Source: a bacterium (GTDB lineage: Bacteria > Pseudomonadota > Alphaproteobacteria > Rhodobacterales > Rhodobacteraceae). From it: a stretch of 64,000 nt of DNA. Location: positions 121,662 to 185,661 of the forward strand of contig WGOE01000010.1 of assembly GCA_016124195.1 (NCBI GenBank). Direction: 5' to 3'. This document shows positions 34,392 through 42,912 of the stretch, one piece after another (the stretch's first letter is position 1; each line of letters opens with the position of its first letter). The translations under genes and the position numbers were made by a program. The notes below the pieces were generated by a model, which searched no databases, was not told the DNA's origin, and worked only from the letters and a program-made list of their open reading frames with translations.

Positions 34392-34440
34392 GTCTTCCTT
34401 GCGTCTTCTTTCCGTCTTCCTTGCGTCTTTACGCGCGTAA
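34392..34440. repeat. 11-bp iterons and a palindrome upstream of the BKACE operon
   Basis: Four head-to-tail 11-mers: GTCTTCCTTGC (34392), GTCTTCTTTCC (34403), GTCTTCCTTGC (34414) and the decayed GTCTTTACGCG (34425). The last runs into the perfect 12-base palindrome TTACGCGCGTAA (34429-34440). The array lies 125-173 bp upstream of the BKACE start and looks like a cooperative protein-binding site. Confidence 0.6.
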
Positions 34441-34525
34441 GGAACACCGCGCGTTAACCATGTGCCGCGAATCGGGCGATCTTCCTTCGGTCGCGCGGCC
34501 TAAAGCGGGCACGTCAGCCGGAAAA

Positions 34526-34550
34526 GGTAGGATGGGCAATCTGCCCATCC
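34526..34550. repeat. GATGGG/CCCATC hairpin element, copy 3
   Basis: Inverse orientation to copies 1 and 2: GGTA followed by GGATGGGCA (34530-34538), loop ATC and TGCCCATCC (34542-34550), a perfect nine-base stem. It begins four bases after the dipeptidase stop (34555) on the minus strand, where a terminator is expected. Confidence 0.75.
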
Positions 34551-34554
34551 GGGG

Positions 34555-35610
34555 TCAGCCCCAGGTGCGGTCAATGAGCGCGAGCCAGTTTTCGTGCGTC
34601 AGCTTGCGCATCAGGGCGTCGTTGTAGCCGTGGGCCTGCATCGCGGCCTGCAGGGCGGGCAGGCCGGCCACGTCGGCGATGCCTTTCGGGATCGTCGCGC
34701 CGTCGAAATCCGAGCCGAGGCCCACGTGATCCTCGCCCAGATGCGCGATCAGATGGTCGAGATGGGCCAGCACATCCTCCCAGCCCATGTCGGCCGATTG
34801 CTTGCCGTCGCGGCGCAGGAAGGAGGTGGCGAAGTTCAGGCCGACCATGCCGTTCGAGTCGCGGATCATCGCCAGTTGGCGGTCGGTCAGGTTGCGGCTT
34901 GACGGGGTCAGGGCATGGGCGTTGGAATGGGTGGCCACCAGCGGGGCCTTCGACAGGCGCGCCACATCGTCAAAGCCCTTGGCGTTGATGTGGCTGAGGT
35001 CGATCATGATCTTGAGCTCGTTGCAGGCCGCGACCAGGCGCTTGCCGGCCTCGGTCAGCCCCTCGCCGGTATCGGGCGACGAGGGGAAGGCGAAGGGCAC
35101 GCCATGGCCGAAGATCGTGGGGCGCGACCAGACCGGGCCCAGCGAGCGCAGGCCAAGCGCGTGAAAGGCATGAAGCGCGTCGAGGTCGGGGCCGATCGCC
35201 TCGGCGCCCTCCATGTGCATGATGCCGGAAATGACGCCCGCCGCCATGTTGGCGCGGATCTGGGCGGTCGAGGTGACCAGCTGGAAGCGGCCTTCGGAGG
35301 CGCGCTCCATCCACATCAGGTGATTGGCCATCGACCAGGCGACCGGCAGCGCCTCGGAGGCGGGGATCAGCGCGGGCAAAGGCAGACGGAAGGGCGGGTT
35401 TTCCATCAGTTGCTGGTAGTCGATGCCGTCGTCTTCATGCGGCGAGGGGATGTAGATGGCGAAAAAGCCTGCCGCAAAGCCGCCCGCCGTCATGCGGGGC
35501 AGGTCGAGATGGCCCTTGCCCTCGCCGGTCAGCCAGATCGCCTCGCGGTTTTGCGGCGCCTTGTAGAGACGCAGGAGGATGTCGTTGTGGCCGGCGAAGG
35601 TGGGATACAT
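34555..35610 (-). CDS. Membrane-type dipeptidase (M19, renal dipeptidase family)
   Basis: A 351-residue zinc dipeptidase. Metal ligands are visible in GHNDI (His8, Asp10), the Glu in IMHMEGAEAIG, and the histidines of HSNAHAL; GLGSDFDGA is the conserved C-terminal site. No signal peptide is seen, so it should act in the cytoplasm. The ATG at 35610 is preferred because upstream residues come from the repeat at 35636. It is the last gene after a dipeptide ABC transporter on the same strand, and likely hydrolyses the imported dipeptides. Confidence 0.92.
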   Translation of the reverse strand: MYPTFAGHNDILLRLYKAPQNREAIWLTGEGKGHLDLPRMTAGGFAAGFFAIYIPSPHEDDGIDYQQLMENPPFRLPLPALIPASEALPVAWSMANHLMWMERASEGRFQLVTSTAQIRANMAAGVISGIMHMEGAEAIGPDLDALHAFHALGLRSLGPVWSRPTIFGHGVPFAFPSSPDTGEGLTEAGKRLVAACNELKIMIDLSHINAKGFDDVARLSKAPLVATHSNAHALTPSSRNLTDRQLAMIRDSNGMVGLNFATSFLRRDGKQSADMGWEDVLAHLDHLIAHLGEDHVGLGSDFDGATIPKGIADVAGLPALQAAMQAHGYNDALMRKLTHENWLALIDRTWG

Positions 35611-35635
35611 GGCGTGTCTCTGTCTGGCGGGGCAA

Positions 35636-35686
35636 GCGGGGGTTTCACACCCCCGCACCCCCGTGGGGTATTTGAGCCAAAATGAA
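35636..35686 (+). repeat. GC hairpin plus 19-base GTATTT core, copy 4
   Basis: GCGGGGGT (35636-35643), loop TTCAC and ACCCCCGC (35649-35656), then CACCCCCGTGGG and the core GTATTTGAGCCAAAATGAA (35668-35686). It separates the transporter ATPase from the M19 dipeptidase. Confidence 0.6.
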
Positions 35687-35704
35687 AGGGGGGCGGGGGA
35701 TTGT

Positions 35705-36460
35705 CTAGCCCTCCAGCATGCGGTCGGCCGAGGCGGCGAAGAGGGCGCGGGCGTAGTCGGTGGTCATGGCGGCGGAGGCGAGGGCCGCGCGCGAGAGTTC
35801 CTCGACCGCGCGGCCGTGCTGCATGACGAGGATGCGGTCGCACATGTGGTCGATCACGGCGAGGTCGTGGGAGACCATGAGGAAGGTCAACCCGCGTTCG
35901 GCGCGCAGGCGGGTGAGGAGGTTCAGCGTTTCGGCCTGGACCGAGGCGTCGAGGGCGGAGGTGGGTTCGTCGAGCAGCAGGATCCTTGGTTCAAGCATCA
36001 GGGCGCGGGCGATGGCAACACGCTGGCGCTGGCCGCCCGAAAGCTGATGGGGGTAGCGGAAGCGGAAGGCGGCGGGCAGGCCCACATCGGTCAGCGCCTG
36101 TTCGATGCGGGCATCCGAGCCCTTCAGCCCGTGGATGGCCAGCGGTTCGGACAGCACGCGGTCGATGGTGTGGCGCGGATGCAGCGAGGCATAGGGGTCC
36201 TGGAACACCATCTGCACCTCGCGCGCGAAGGCGGCGCCGCGCGGGCTGGGCAGGGGCTTGCCGTCGATGCGGATCTGGCCGGCGCTGATGGGGGCGAGGC
36301 CGCAGATGGCGCGCAGGATGGTGGATTTGCCCGAGCCGGATTCGCCCACGAGGCCGAAGGACTCGCGCGCGGCCACGCTGAACGAGACTTCTTCCACCGC
36401 GCGGACCCGGCGGCCCTGGGCGTGGAAGGTGACGGAGAGGTTTTCGATCTCGATCAGCAT
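35705..36460 (-). CDS. Dipeptide/oligopeptide ABC transporter ATPase (DppF-like)
   Basis: A 251-residue ATPase. The Walker A GESGSGKS falls near residues 39-46, the signature is LSGGQRQR, Walker B is ILLLDEPTSALD, and the final part has SHDLAVIDHMCDRILVM. It is the second ATPase of the peptide transporter; its ATG shares a base with the upstream ATPase stop (TGATG at 36458-36462). It lacks the usual C-terminal iron-sulphur/oligopeptide extension, so it is shorter than the roughly 320-residue family average. Confidence 0.93.
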   Translation of the reverse strand: MLIEIENLSVTFHAQGRRVRAVEEVSFSVAARESFGLVGESGSGKSTILRAICGLAPISAGQIRIDGKPLPSPRGAAFAREVQMVFQDPYASLHPRHTIDRVLSEPLAIHGLKGSDARIEQALTDVGLPAAFRFRYPHQLSGGQRQRVAIARALMLEPRILLLDEPTSALDASVQAETLNLLTRLRAERGLTFLMVSHDLAVIDHMCDRILVMQHGRAVEELSRAALASAAMTTDYARALFAASADRMLEG

Positions 36461-37290
36461 CAGCGGGCCCAGGCGGCGGAGCGGTCAAGGGCGGGAAGCG
36501 GCTCACGTGAGCCGCCGATCCGTGGCAGGCAGTTGAGCAAACCTTGGGTATAGGGATGTTTGGCGTGCAGCAGGTCGCGGGCGGCCAGTTCCTCGACGAT
36601 CTTGCCCTTGAACATCACCAGCACCCGGTCGCAGAAGCGCACCACCAGCCGCAGGTCGTGGGAGATGAAGATCAGCCCCATGCCGCGGGTCTTCACGAGG
36701 TTGTCGAGGATCGACAGGACCTCGGCCTGCACCGTCACATCGAGCGCCGAGGTCGGTTCGTCCGCGATCAGGAGGTCGGGCCCGGGGATCAGCATCATGG
36801 CGATCATCACGCGCTGGCCCATGCCGCCGGACAGTTCGTGCGGATAGGCCTCCATCACGCGGCCGGGGTCGCGGATCTGCACGGCGTCGAGGGCGGCCAC
36901 GGCCTTGGCATGGGCCTCGGTGCGCGAGAGGCGGTCGCGCTGGCGCAGGCCCTCCATCAGCTGGGCGCCGACCTTCATCACCGGGTTGAGTGAATATTTC
37001 GGGTCCTGCATCACCATGGCGATGCGGCGGCCGCGCAGGGCGCGCAGCTGGGCGTCGCTGGCGGCCATCAGGTCCTGGCCGTCGAAGGTCATCTGGTCGG
37101 CCTCGATCCGGCCCGGCGGGCGGATCAGGCGCAGGACGGCGCGGCCGGTCATGGTCTTGCCCGAGCCCGATTCGCCCACGATGCCGAGCCGTTTGCGGTC
37201 GAGGTCAAAGGAGACGCCGCGCACCGCCTGCACGGGGCCGGTTTCAGTATCGAAGGTGACGCGCAGGTTCCTGACGCTGAGAAGGGTCAT
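36460..37290 (-). CDS. Dipeptide/oligopeptide ABC transporter ATPase (DppD-like)
   Basis: A 276-residue ATPase with Walker A GESGSGKT, the DPKYSLNPVMKVGAQL segment characteristic of peptide ATPases, signature LSGGMGQR and Walker B LLIADEPTSALD. The C-terminal HPYTQGLLNCLPRIGG belongs to the oligopeptide-type extension, here abbreviated. The ATG at 37290 overlaps the stop of the upstream permease (37287-37290). Energises uptake together with the partner ATPase. Confidence 0.94.
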   Translation of the reverse strand: MTLLSVRNLRVTFDTETGPVQAVRGVSFDLDRKRLGIVGESGSGKTMTGRAVLRLIRPPGRIEADQMTFDGQDLMAASDAQLRALRGRRIAMVMQDPKYSLNPVMKVGAQLMEGLRQRDRLSRTEAHAKAVAALDAVQIRDPGRVMEAYPHELSGGMGQRVMIAMMLIPGPDLLIADEPTSALDVTVQAEVLSILDNLVKTRGMGLIFISHDLRLVVRFCDRVLVMFKGKIVEELAARDLLHAKHPYTQGLLNCLPRIGGSREPLPALDRSAAWAR

Positions 37291-38189
37291 TTGGCACTCC
37301 GCGGATCGAGGACGTCGCGCAACCCGTCGCCCAGAAGATTGAAGCCCAGCGAGACGATGAAGATGGCCAGACCCGGCATGGTGGCGACCCACCATTGTTC
37401 GAACAGGAACTTGCGGCCGGCCGAGATCATCAGGCCCCATTCCGGCAGGGGCGGCTGCACACCGAGGCCGAGGAACCCGAGGCCCGCCGCCGTGAGGATC
37501 ACCCCCGCCATGTCGAGCGTCACGCGGATGATCACCGAGGGCAGGCACATCGGCATGACATGGCCCCAGATCAGCCGCGCGGACGAGGCGCCCTGCAGCC
37601 GGGTTGCTGCGATGTAGTCGGAGTTGCGCACCGTCAGGGTCTCGGCCCGGGCGACGCGGGCATAGGGCGGCCAGGAGGTCAGGGCGATGGCGAGGACCGC
37701 GTTCACCATGCCGGGCCCGAGGACGGCGACCAGCGCCAAGGCCAGGATCAGCTTGGGGAAGGCGAGGAAGATATCGGTGATCCGCATCAGCACGGCATCG
37801 ACCCAGCCGCCGAAATAGCCCGCCACCGTGCCGATCACGAGGCCCACGACCGGGGCGGTCAGGATCACCAGGAGCACGATGTACAGCGTGATGCGGCTAC
37901 CGAAGAGGATGCGGCTCCAGATATCCCGGCCGAAATCGTCGGTGCCCATCCAGTGGCCGGGGGTCAGCGGCGGTTGCAGCCGGTCGGCCAGCGATTGGGC
38001 GATCGGGTCATGCGGGGCCAGCACCGGGGCAAAGACCGACATGAAGATCAGCGCGAGCGAGATCATCAGCCCGATCATCGCCAGGGGATTGCGGCGAAAG
38101 CGCAGCCACGACAGCCAGGTCTGCGCCGCCCGGCTTTGCAGGCGCGACTTGGGGTTGGGGTCCATCAGCCAGGCGGTCAGGCTGCTCAT
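37287..38189 (-). CDS. Dipeptide ABC transporter permease (DppC-like)
   Basis: A 300-residue inner-membrane permease. A first helix near residues 35-55 precedes the DppC N-domain (LQPPLTPGHWMGTDDFGRDIWSRILFG), followed by five helices with the EAA loop (RLQGASSARLIWGHVMPMCLP). It overlaps both neighbours by 4 bp, as expected of a single operon. Confidence 0.95.
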   Translation of the reverse strand: MSSLTAWLMDPNPKSRLQSRAAQTWLSWLRFRRNPLAMIGLMISLALIFMSVFAPVLAPHDPIAQSLADRLQPPLTPGHWMGTDDFGRDIWSRILFGSRITLYIVLLVILTAPVVGLVIGTVAGYFGGWVDAVLMRITDIFLAFPKLILALALVAVLGPGMVNAVLAIALTSWPPYARVARAETLTVRNSDYIAATRLQGASSARLIWGHVMPMCLPSVIIRVTLDMAGVILTAAGLGFLGLGVQPPLPEWGLMISAGRKFLFEQWWVATMPGLAIFIVSLGFNLLGDGLRDVLDPRSAK

Positions 38190-39247
38190 CGCGCCCTCGG
38201 GTCGGCCAGACGGTAGAGGAAGTCAGAGACCATGTTGATCCCGATATAGACCGCGCCCACCACGACCGTGCCGCCCAGCACGGCGGGCATGTCGTTGATC
38301 ATCAGGGCGTCGGTGATGTAGCGGCCGAGGCCGGGCCAGGCGAAGATCGTCTCGGTCAGGACGGCGCCCTCCAGCAGGCTCGCATAGGACAGGGCGATGA
38401 CGGTGATCAGCGGCACGGCCACGTTGCGCATGGCATGGACCCAGACCACCCGGCGTTCCGGCATGCCCTTCACCCGGGCGGTCGTGATGTATTCCTGGCC
38501 CAGTTCGTTCAGCATGAAGCTGCGGGTCATCCGGCTGATATAGGCCATCGAGAGGTAGCCCAGGATCGAGGCCGGCAGGATGATGTGGAAGATCGCGTTG
38601 CGGAACATGTCCCATTCGCCGGCCAGCGCCGTGTCGATCAGGATCATGTGGGTGACGGCGGGCACCTTGAAATCGAGCATCATGTCATAGGTCGAATCCA
38701 GCCGGCCGGGACCGCCGACCCAGCCCAGATGTCCGTAAAACAGCAAAAGCCCCATCAGCCCGAGCCAGAAGACCGGCATCGAATAGCCCATGAGCCCGAT
38801 GAGCCGCACCGCCTGATCCAACAGCGATCCGGGTTTCGTCGCCGAAAGCACTCCGGCGGGCACGCCGATCACGATGCCGATCAGGATGCCCAGGGTCGAA
38901 AGCTCCAACGTGGCGGGGAAATAGTGGCCGACCTCTTTCAGAACCGGTTCGCGCGTACGGATCGAGGTGCCGAGGTCGCCGTGGAAGACGTCGTTCACAT
39001 AGATGCCGAACTGCATCCACATCGGGTCGTCGAGGCCAAGCTTCGTCCGCTCGGTCGCGATCTGTTCGGCGGTGGCGCGTTCGCCCAGGATCGCCATGAC
39101 CGGATCGGTCGGCACGATGCGGGCGATGACGAAGGTGACGGCCAGAAGGCCCAGAAAGGTGATGATCAGCGACACGACCGTGCTGGCGCTTTGCCGGAAA
39201 AAGCGCAGGGCAGGGTGGTGTTCCGGGACGGTGGAGCTATCGGCCAT
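38186..39247 (-). CDS. Dipeptide ABC transporter permease (DppB-like)
   Basis: A 353-residue inner-membrane permease. The N-terminal helix (VSLIITFLGLLAVTFVIARIVP) is followed by the DppB signature with a soluble loop around residues 60-130, then five helices and the EAA loop (ARVKGMPERRVVWVHAMRN). It starts at ATG 39247, 39 bp after the binding protein gene. Its stop overlaps the next permease start by 4 bp. Confidence 0.95.
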   Translation of the reverse strand: MADSSTVPEHHPALRFFRQSASTVVSLIITFLGLLAVTFVIARIVPTDPVMAILGERATAEQIATERTKLGLDDPMWMQFGIYVNDVFHGDLGTSIRTREPVLKEVGHYFPATLELSTLGILIGIVIGVPAGVLSATKPGSLLDQAVRLIGLMGYSMPVFWLGLMGLLLFYGHLGWVGGPGRLDSTYDMMLDFKVPAVTHMILIDTALAGEWDMFRNAIFHIILPASILGYLSMAYISRMTRSFMLNELGQEYITTARVKGMPERRVVWVHAMRNVAVPLITVIALSYASLLEGAVLTETIFAWPGLGRYITDALMINDMPAVLGGTVVVGAVYIGINMVSDFLYRLADPRAR

Positions 39248-39286
39248 GAGAGAGGCGCGCGCCACCGGGGCGGCGCGCGCTTTGCC

Positions 39287-40885
39287 TTACTTGGTGGCCA
39301 GCCAGTAGGCCACGGCATCGACCGCGCCACCGGTGTAGAGATCCTTGACGTTCGAGCGCACGCCGGTCTGGCGGGCCTGCTGGAACATCAGGATGAAGGG
39401 CGAGGTTTCGCGGTGCTTCTTCTCGATCTCTTCATACATGGCCTTGCGCTTGTCGGGGTCGCGCTCCATCACGGCGGCCTGGCTCATCGCGGTCAGTTCG
39501 CCCGGGTCATAGGCGTTGCGCCACGCCAGATAGCCGGTCGCCTTGGCCTCGTCCGAATTGTTGGGGTTTTCGGCGAAGGTAGAGGAGTTGGTATTGGGGT
39601 CGGGATAGTCCGGGCCCCAGGTCTGCAGGGTCGCATCGTGCAGGCGGGCGCGATATTCCTTGAGCTGTTCGGCGCCTTCGCCGACCTTGAGGTCGACCTT
39701 GATGCCAGCCTGGCCGAAGGTGTTCTGGATGGATTGCGCCACGTCCATCCGGTCAGCCGAGTTGCGCACCGAGATGGTGACGACCGGGTCCTTGACGCCC
39801 GATTCCTTGAGCAATTCCTTGGCCTTGGGAATGTCGAGCTTGTAGGGCAGATCGTCCAGCGCGCCGAGGTAGCCCTGCGGCAGGAAGGACTGGTGCGGGA
39901 TGACGGCGCCCTTCATGATCGTGTCGGCCATGCCCTGATAGTCGATCGCCCAGCGCATCGCGTCGAGGAACTTGGCGTTCTTGTAATTCTCGTTCTTCTG
40001 GTTGAAGGCCATGTAATAGACCTGGCCGCCCACGTCGTTCTGGATCGTCACGTCCTTGTTGCCTTGCAGGCCCGCCACATCGGTGGGGGTCAGGCTGCGG
40101 GCCACGTCCACGTCACCCTTTTCCAGCTGCAGACGTTCGGTCGCGGCCTCGGGGATGTGCTGGACGAAGACATTCTTGATCTTGGCATCGCCGCGCCAGT
40201 AGCCGGGGCGCATTTCGAGGATGATGCCTTCGTTCGGCTTGAAGGATTTCAGCGTGTAGGCGCCGGTGCCGGCCGAGTTGTTCTTGAGCCATTCGTTGCC
40301 CATGTCGCCGTTCGCGTCATGGGTCTTGACCGTCTCGGCATCGACGATCGAGGCGACGCCGGCGGTCAGGCAGTTGTAAAGGAAGGTCGGCGCGAAGGGC
40401 TTGTCGACCTTGATGGTCAGCGTGTCGCCCTTGCCCGAGATCATGCTGTCGACATTGTCCTTGGTCCAGCCGAACTGGTTGAGGATGAAGGCCGGCGTCT
40501 TGTTGATCTTGACCGCGCGTTGCAGCGACCAGGCCGCGGCCTCGGCCGTGACGGGGTTGCCCGACGAGAAGGTGATGCCGGGCTTCATCTTGAAGGTATA
40601 GGTCACGCCATCATCGGCCACCGACCAGCTGGCGGCGAGGCCCGGCTCCAGTTGCAGCGTCTTGGGGTTGATCTCGACAAGCCCGTCATAGGTGTTGTTC
40701 ACCACGTCGAGGCCGGAAAATTCATAAGCCTCGGCCGGGTCGAGCGAGACGATGTCGTCGATTGCCGCCGCAATCACCAGAGTGTCGGCGGGCGTGGCGG
40801 CCATCAGCGCGGCAGGGGCGCTGCCCAGCAGCAGGGCTGCCAGCACGGCCGCGCCGGCCTTTCGGGCGAAAGGAAGATAAGTCAT
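39287..40885 (-). CDS. Peptide ABC transporter substrate-binding protein (family 5)
   Basis: A 532-residue periplasmic binding protein. A signal peptide of about 30 residues ends in LMAA; LVIAAAIDDIVSLDPAEAYEFSG and the DGLVEINPKTLQLEPGLAASW segment define SBP family 5. GGGAG is upstream of the ATG at 40885, preceded by an AT-rich stretch (TTATTATTAA) that may be part of the operon promoter. The ligand is probably a dipeptide, because a dipeptidase gene closes the operon, but the family also carries glutathione, D-amino acid peptides and opines. Confidence 0.94.
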   Translation of the reverse strand: MTYLPFARKAGAAVLAALLLGSAPAALMAATPADTLVIAAAIDDIVSLDPAEAYEFSGLDVVNNTYDGLVEINPKTLQLEPGLAASWSVADDGVTYTFKMKPGITFSSGNPVTAEAAAWSLQRAVKINKTPAFILNQFGWTKDNVDSMISGKGDTLTIKVDKPFAPTFLYNCLTAGVASIVDAETVKTHDANGDMGNEWLKNNSAGTGAYTLKSFKPNEGIILEMRPGYWRGDAKIKNVFVQHIPEAATERLQLEKGDVDVARSLTPTDVAGLQGNKDVTIQNDVGGQVYYMAFNQKNENYKNAKFLDAMRWAIDYQGMADTIMKGAVIPHQSFLPQGYLGALDDLPYKLDIPKAKELLKESGVKDPVVTISVRNSADRMDVAQSIQNTFGQAGIKVDLKVGEGAEQLKEYRARLHDATLQTWGPDYPDPNTNSSTFAENPNNSDEAKATGYLAWRNAYDPGELTAMSQAAVMERDPDKRKAMYEEIEKKHRETSPFILMFQQARQTGVRSNVKDLYTGGAVDAVAYWLATK

Positions 40886-41050
40886 GTGTAACTCCCTGTT
40901 ATTATTAACGTCTGCTTCGGTTGCCGCGACTTTACCTTGAGTCCCGGTTCAATCCAGCCCCAAGAGGGCTACTTTCGTGACGGCTTGTCAATGCTTGCCG
41001 CAGAGGATCTGCCCAAGGCCTGTGCAAGCGCTCAGGCAATGAGCAAAGGC

Positions 41051-42007
41051 TCAGCCGGCATAGGCGTCGGTGGCGGTGACCATGGCGTGGGCGATGCCGG
41101 GTTCGGTGCCGGTGTGGCCGGCGTCTGGCACGAGGATCAGGCGCGCCTCGGGCCAGGCGGCGGCGAGGTCGACGGCGTTCTTGACCGGCGTGCAGGCGTC
41201 ATAGCGGCCATGGATGATCGTGCCGGGAATGCCGCGCAGGCGGTGGGCATTGGTCAGGATCCAGCCATCGTGGTCGAAGAAGCCCTTGTTCTGGAAATAG
41301 TGGCATTCGATGCGGGCGAAGGCTTCGGCGAAATGGCCGTTGTCCCAGGCCGCCTCGCGCGCGGGGTCGGGCAGAAGCGAGATGGTGCGCGCCTCCCACA
41401 GGGTCCAGGCCTGCGCCGCCCGGGCGCGCGCCGGCCCGGCCGGGCCGGTCAGGATGCGGTGATAGGCCGCCACCATGGCGCCGCGATCTTCGGGGGCCAC
41501 AGGCGCCTGATACTCGGCAAAGGCCTCGGGGAAGAGGAAGCTCGCGCCGCCCGCCTCGTAGAACCAGTCGACCTCCTCCTGCCGGATCATGAAGATGCCG
41601 CGCAGCACCAGTTCGCTGACGCGCTCGGGGTGGGTGATGGCATAGGCCAAGGCCAGCGTCGAACCCCAGGAGCCGCCCGCCACCTGCCAGCGCGCGATCC
41701 CCAGATGCTGCCGCAGCGCCTCGGTATCGGCCACGAGGTCCCAGGTCGTGTTGGCCTCCAGGCTGGCGAAGGGGGTCGACTGGCCGCAGCCGCGCTGGTC
41801 GAACAGGATGATCCGATAGCGCGCCGGGTCATGGCCCTGGCGCAGGAAGGGCGAAATCCCGCTGCCCGGACCGCCATGCAACACCACGACGGGCTTGCCT
41901 GCCGGATTGCCGCATTCCTCGTAATGGATCTCGTGCAGGTCGGACACTTTCAGCCTGCCGCTGCGGTAGGGCGCGAGGCTGGGGTAGAGCGGGCGGCGTT
42001 CGGTCAT
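41051..42007 (-). CDS. pip: Proline iminopeptidase
   Basis: A 318-residue alpha/beta hydrolase that removes N-terminal proline from peptides. The oxyanion HGGPGSG and DQRGCGQSTP motifs, nucleophile in GGSWGSTLALAYA, the Asp in GRYDACTP and His in DAGHTG complete the S33 pattern. AAGGAG precedes the ATG at 42007. It stands between the dipeptide transporter operon and a divergent SDR gene, in keeping with a peptide-utilisation zone. Confidence 0.95.
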   Translation of the reverse strand: MTERRPLYPSLAPYRSGRLKVSDLHEIHYEECGNPAGKPVVVLHGGPGSGISPFLRQGHDPARYRIILFDQRGCGQSTPFASLEANTTWDLVADTEALRQHLGIARWQVAGGSWGSTLALAYAITHPERVSELVLRGIFMIRQEEVDWFYEAGGASFLFPEAFAEYQAPVAPEDRGAMVAAYHRILTGPAGPARARAAQAWTLWEARTISLLPDPAREAAWDNGHFAEAFARIECHYFQNKGFFDHDGWILTNAHRLRGIPGTIIHGRYDACTPVKNAVDLAAAWPEARLILVPDAGHTGTEPGIAHAMVTATDAYAG

Positions 42008-42060
42008 GGCGGTCTCCTTCGGGGGCATCCTTTCGCCACTCGGGCGCGCCCGCAAGCCCC

Positions 42061-42092
42061 TTCATCCAGGTCCAAATACTTCCTTGGCCCCC
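42061..42092 (-). repeat. 19-base GTATTT core, inverted copy 5
   Basis: On the minus strand GGGGGCCAAGGAA precedes GTATTTGGACCTGGATGAA (42079-42061). It lies 54 bp upstream of pip. Unlike the other copies it has no strong GC hairpin before it. Confidence 0.55.
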
Positions 42093-42147
42093 TCTGGCCT
42101 TGCCACCCCGGCCGCAATCCCTATCCTGCGCCAAAATGGAGGCTGCC

Positions 42148-42912
42148 TTGACCCGTCTTGCCCTAGTCACCGCCGGCACCAGCGCCATCGGGCGGCATCT
42201 GGTGCTGGGCCTGGCTGGGGCGGGCCATGACGTGGCCTTCACGCATCTGGGCGCCGCGGCCGAGGCCGAGGCTCTGGTGGTGGCGGTGGCCGAGGCCGGT
42301 GGCCGCGCGCTGGCCGTCGAAAGCGACGCCGGTGCCGAAGCCGAGGTGCTGGAGTTTCACGCAAGGGCCGCAGACTGGGCCGGGGCCGCGCCGCGGGTTC
42401 TGGTCAACAACGCCGGCATCCAGACCTGGTCGGCGCTGGTCGATCTGGAGGTCGCCGCCTGGGACCGCGTGATGGCCACCAACCTGCGCGGCACATTCCT
42501 GAACACCCGCACGGCGGGGCGGGCGATGATCGCGGCGGGGCAGGGCGGCGCGATCGTCACGCTGGGGTCGGGCTGCAACAAGGCCGCCTTCCCGCGGCTG
42601 GTCGATTACACCGCCTCCAAGGGCGGGATCGAGCAGTTCACCAAGGTTGCCGCCTCCGAGCTGGGGCCGCATGGCATCCGCGTCAACTGCATCGCCCCCG
42701 GCGCCATCGCCACCGAACGCACCGCCGCCGAGGCGGGCGATTACGCCGCGACCTGGAGCCCGCTGACCCCTCTGCGCCGCATCGGCACGCCGCAGGATCT
42801 GGTCGGGCCGATGCTGTTCCTGATCTCTGACGCGGCGTCTTTCGTCACGGGCCAGACGCTTTACGTCGATGGCGGTGTCTTTTCGCAGGCGCCCTGGCCC
42901 TATCCGACCTGA
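42148..42912 (+). CDS. Short-chain dehydrogenase/reductase
   Basis: A 254-residue classical SDR. NNAG and the catalytic YTASK are present, with the Ser in TLGSGCN and PGAIATER after the active site. The cofactor loop reads TAGTSAIG instead of TGxxxGIG, with Ala at two of the glycine positions. The start is a TTG at 42148, decided by GGAGG five bases upstream; the ATG at 42136 would overlap that site. Its 3' end overlaps the convergent dehalogenase by 13 bp. Substrate unknown. Confidence 0.87.
   Translation: MTRLALVTAGTSAIGRHLVLGLAGAGHDVAFTHLGAAAEAEALVVAVAEAGGRALAVESDAGAEAEVLEFHARAADWAGAAPRVLVNNAGIQTWSALVDLEVAAWDRVMATNLRGTFLNTRTAGRAMIAAGQGGAIVTLGSGCNKAAFPRLVDYTASKGGIEQFTKVAASELGPHGIRVNCIAPGAIATERTAAEAGDYAATWSPLTPLRRIGTPQDLVGPMLFLISDAASFVTGQTLYVDGGVFSQAPWPYPT

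Noticed and set aside
38435..40891. An 818-codon open frame opposite the peptide transporter genes
   Set aside because: It runs across two confirmed minus-strand genes and their junction, with Arg/His/Gly/Asp-biased composition typical of antisense frames.
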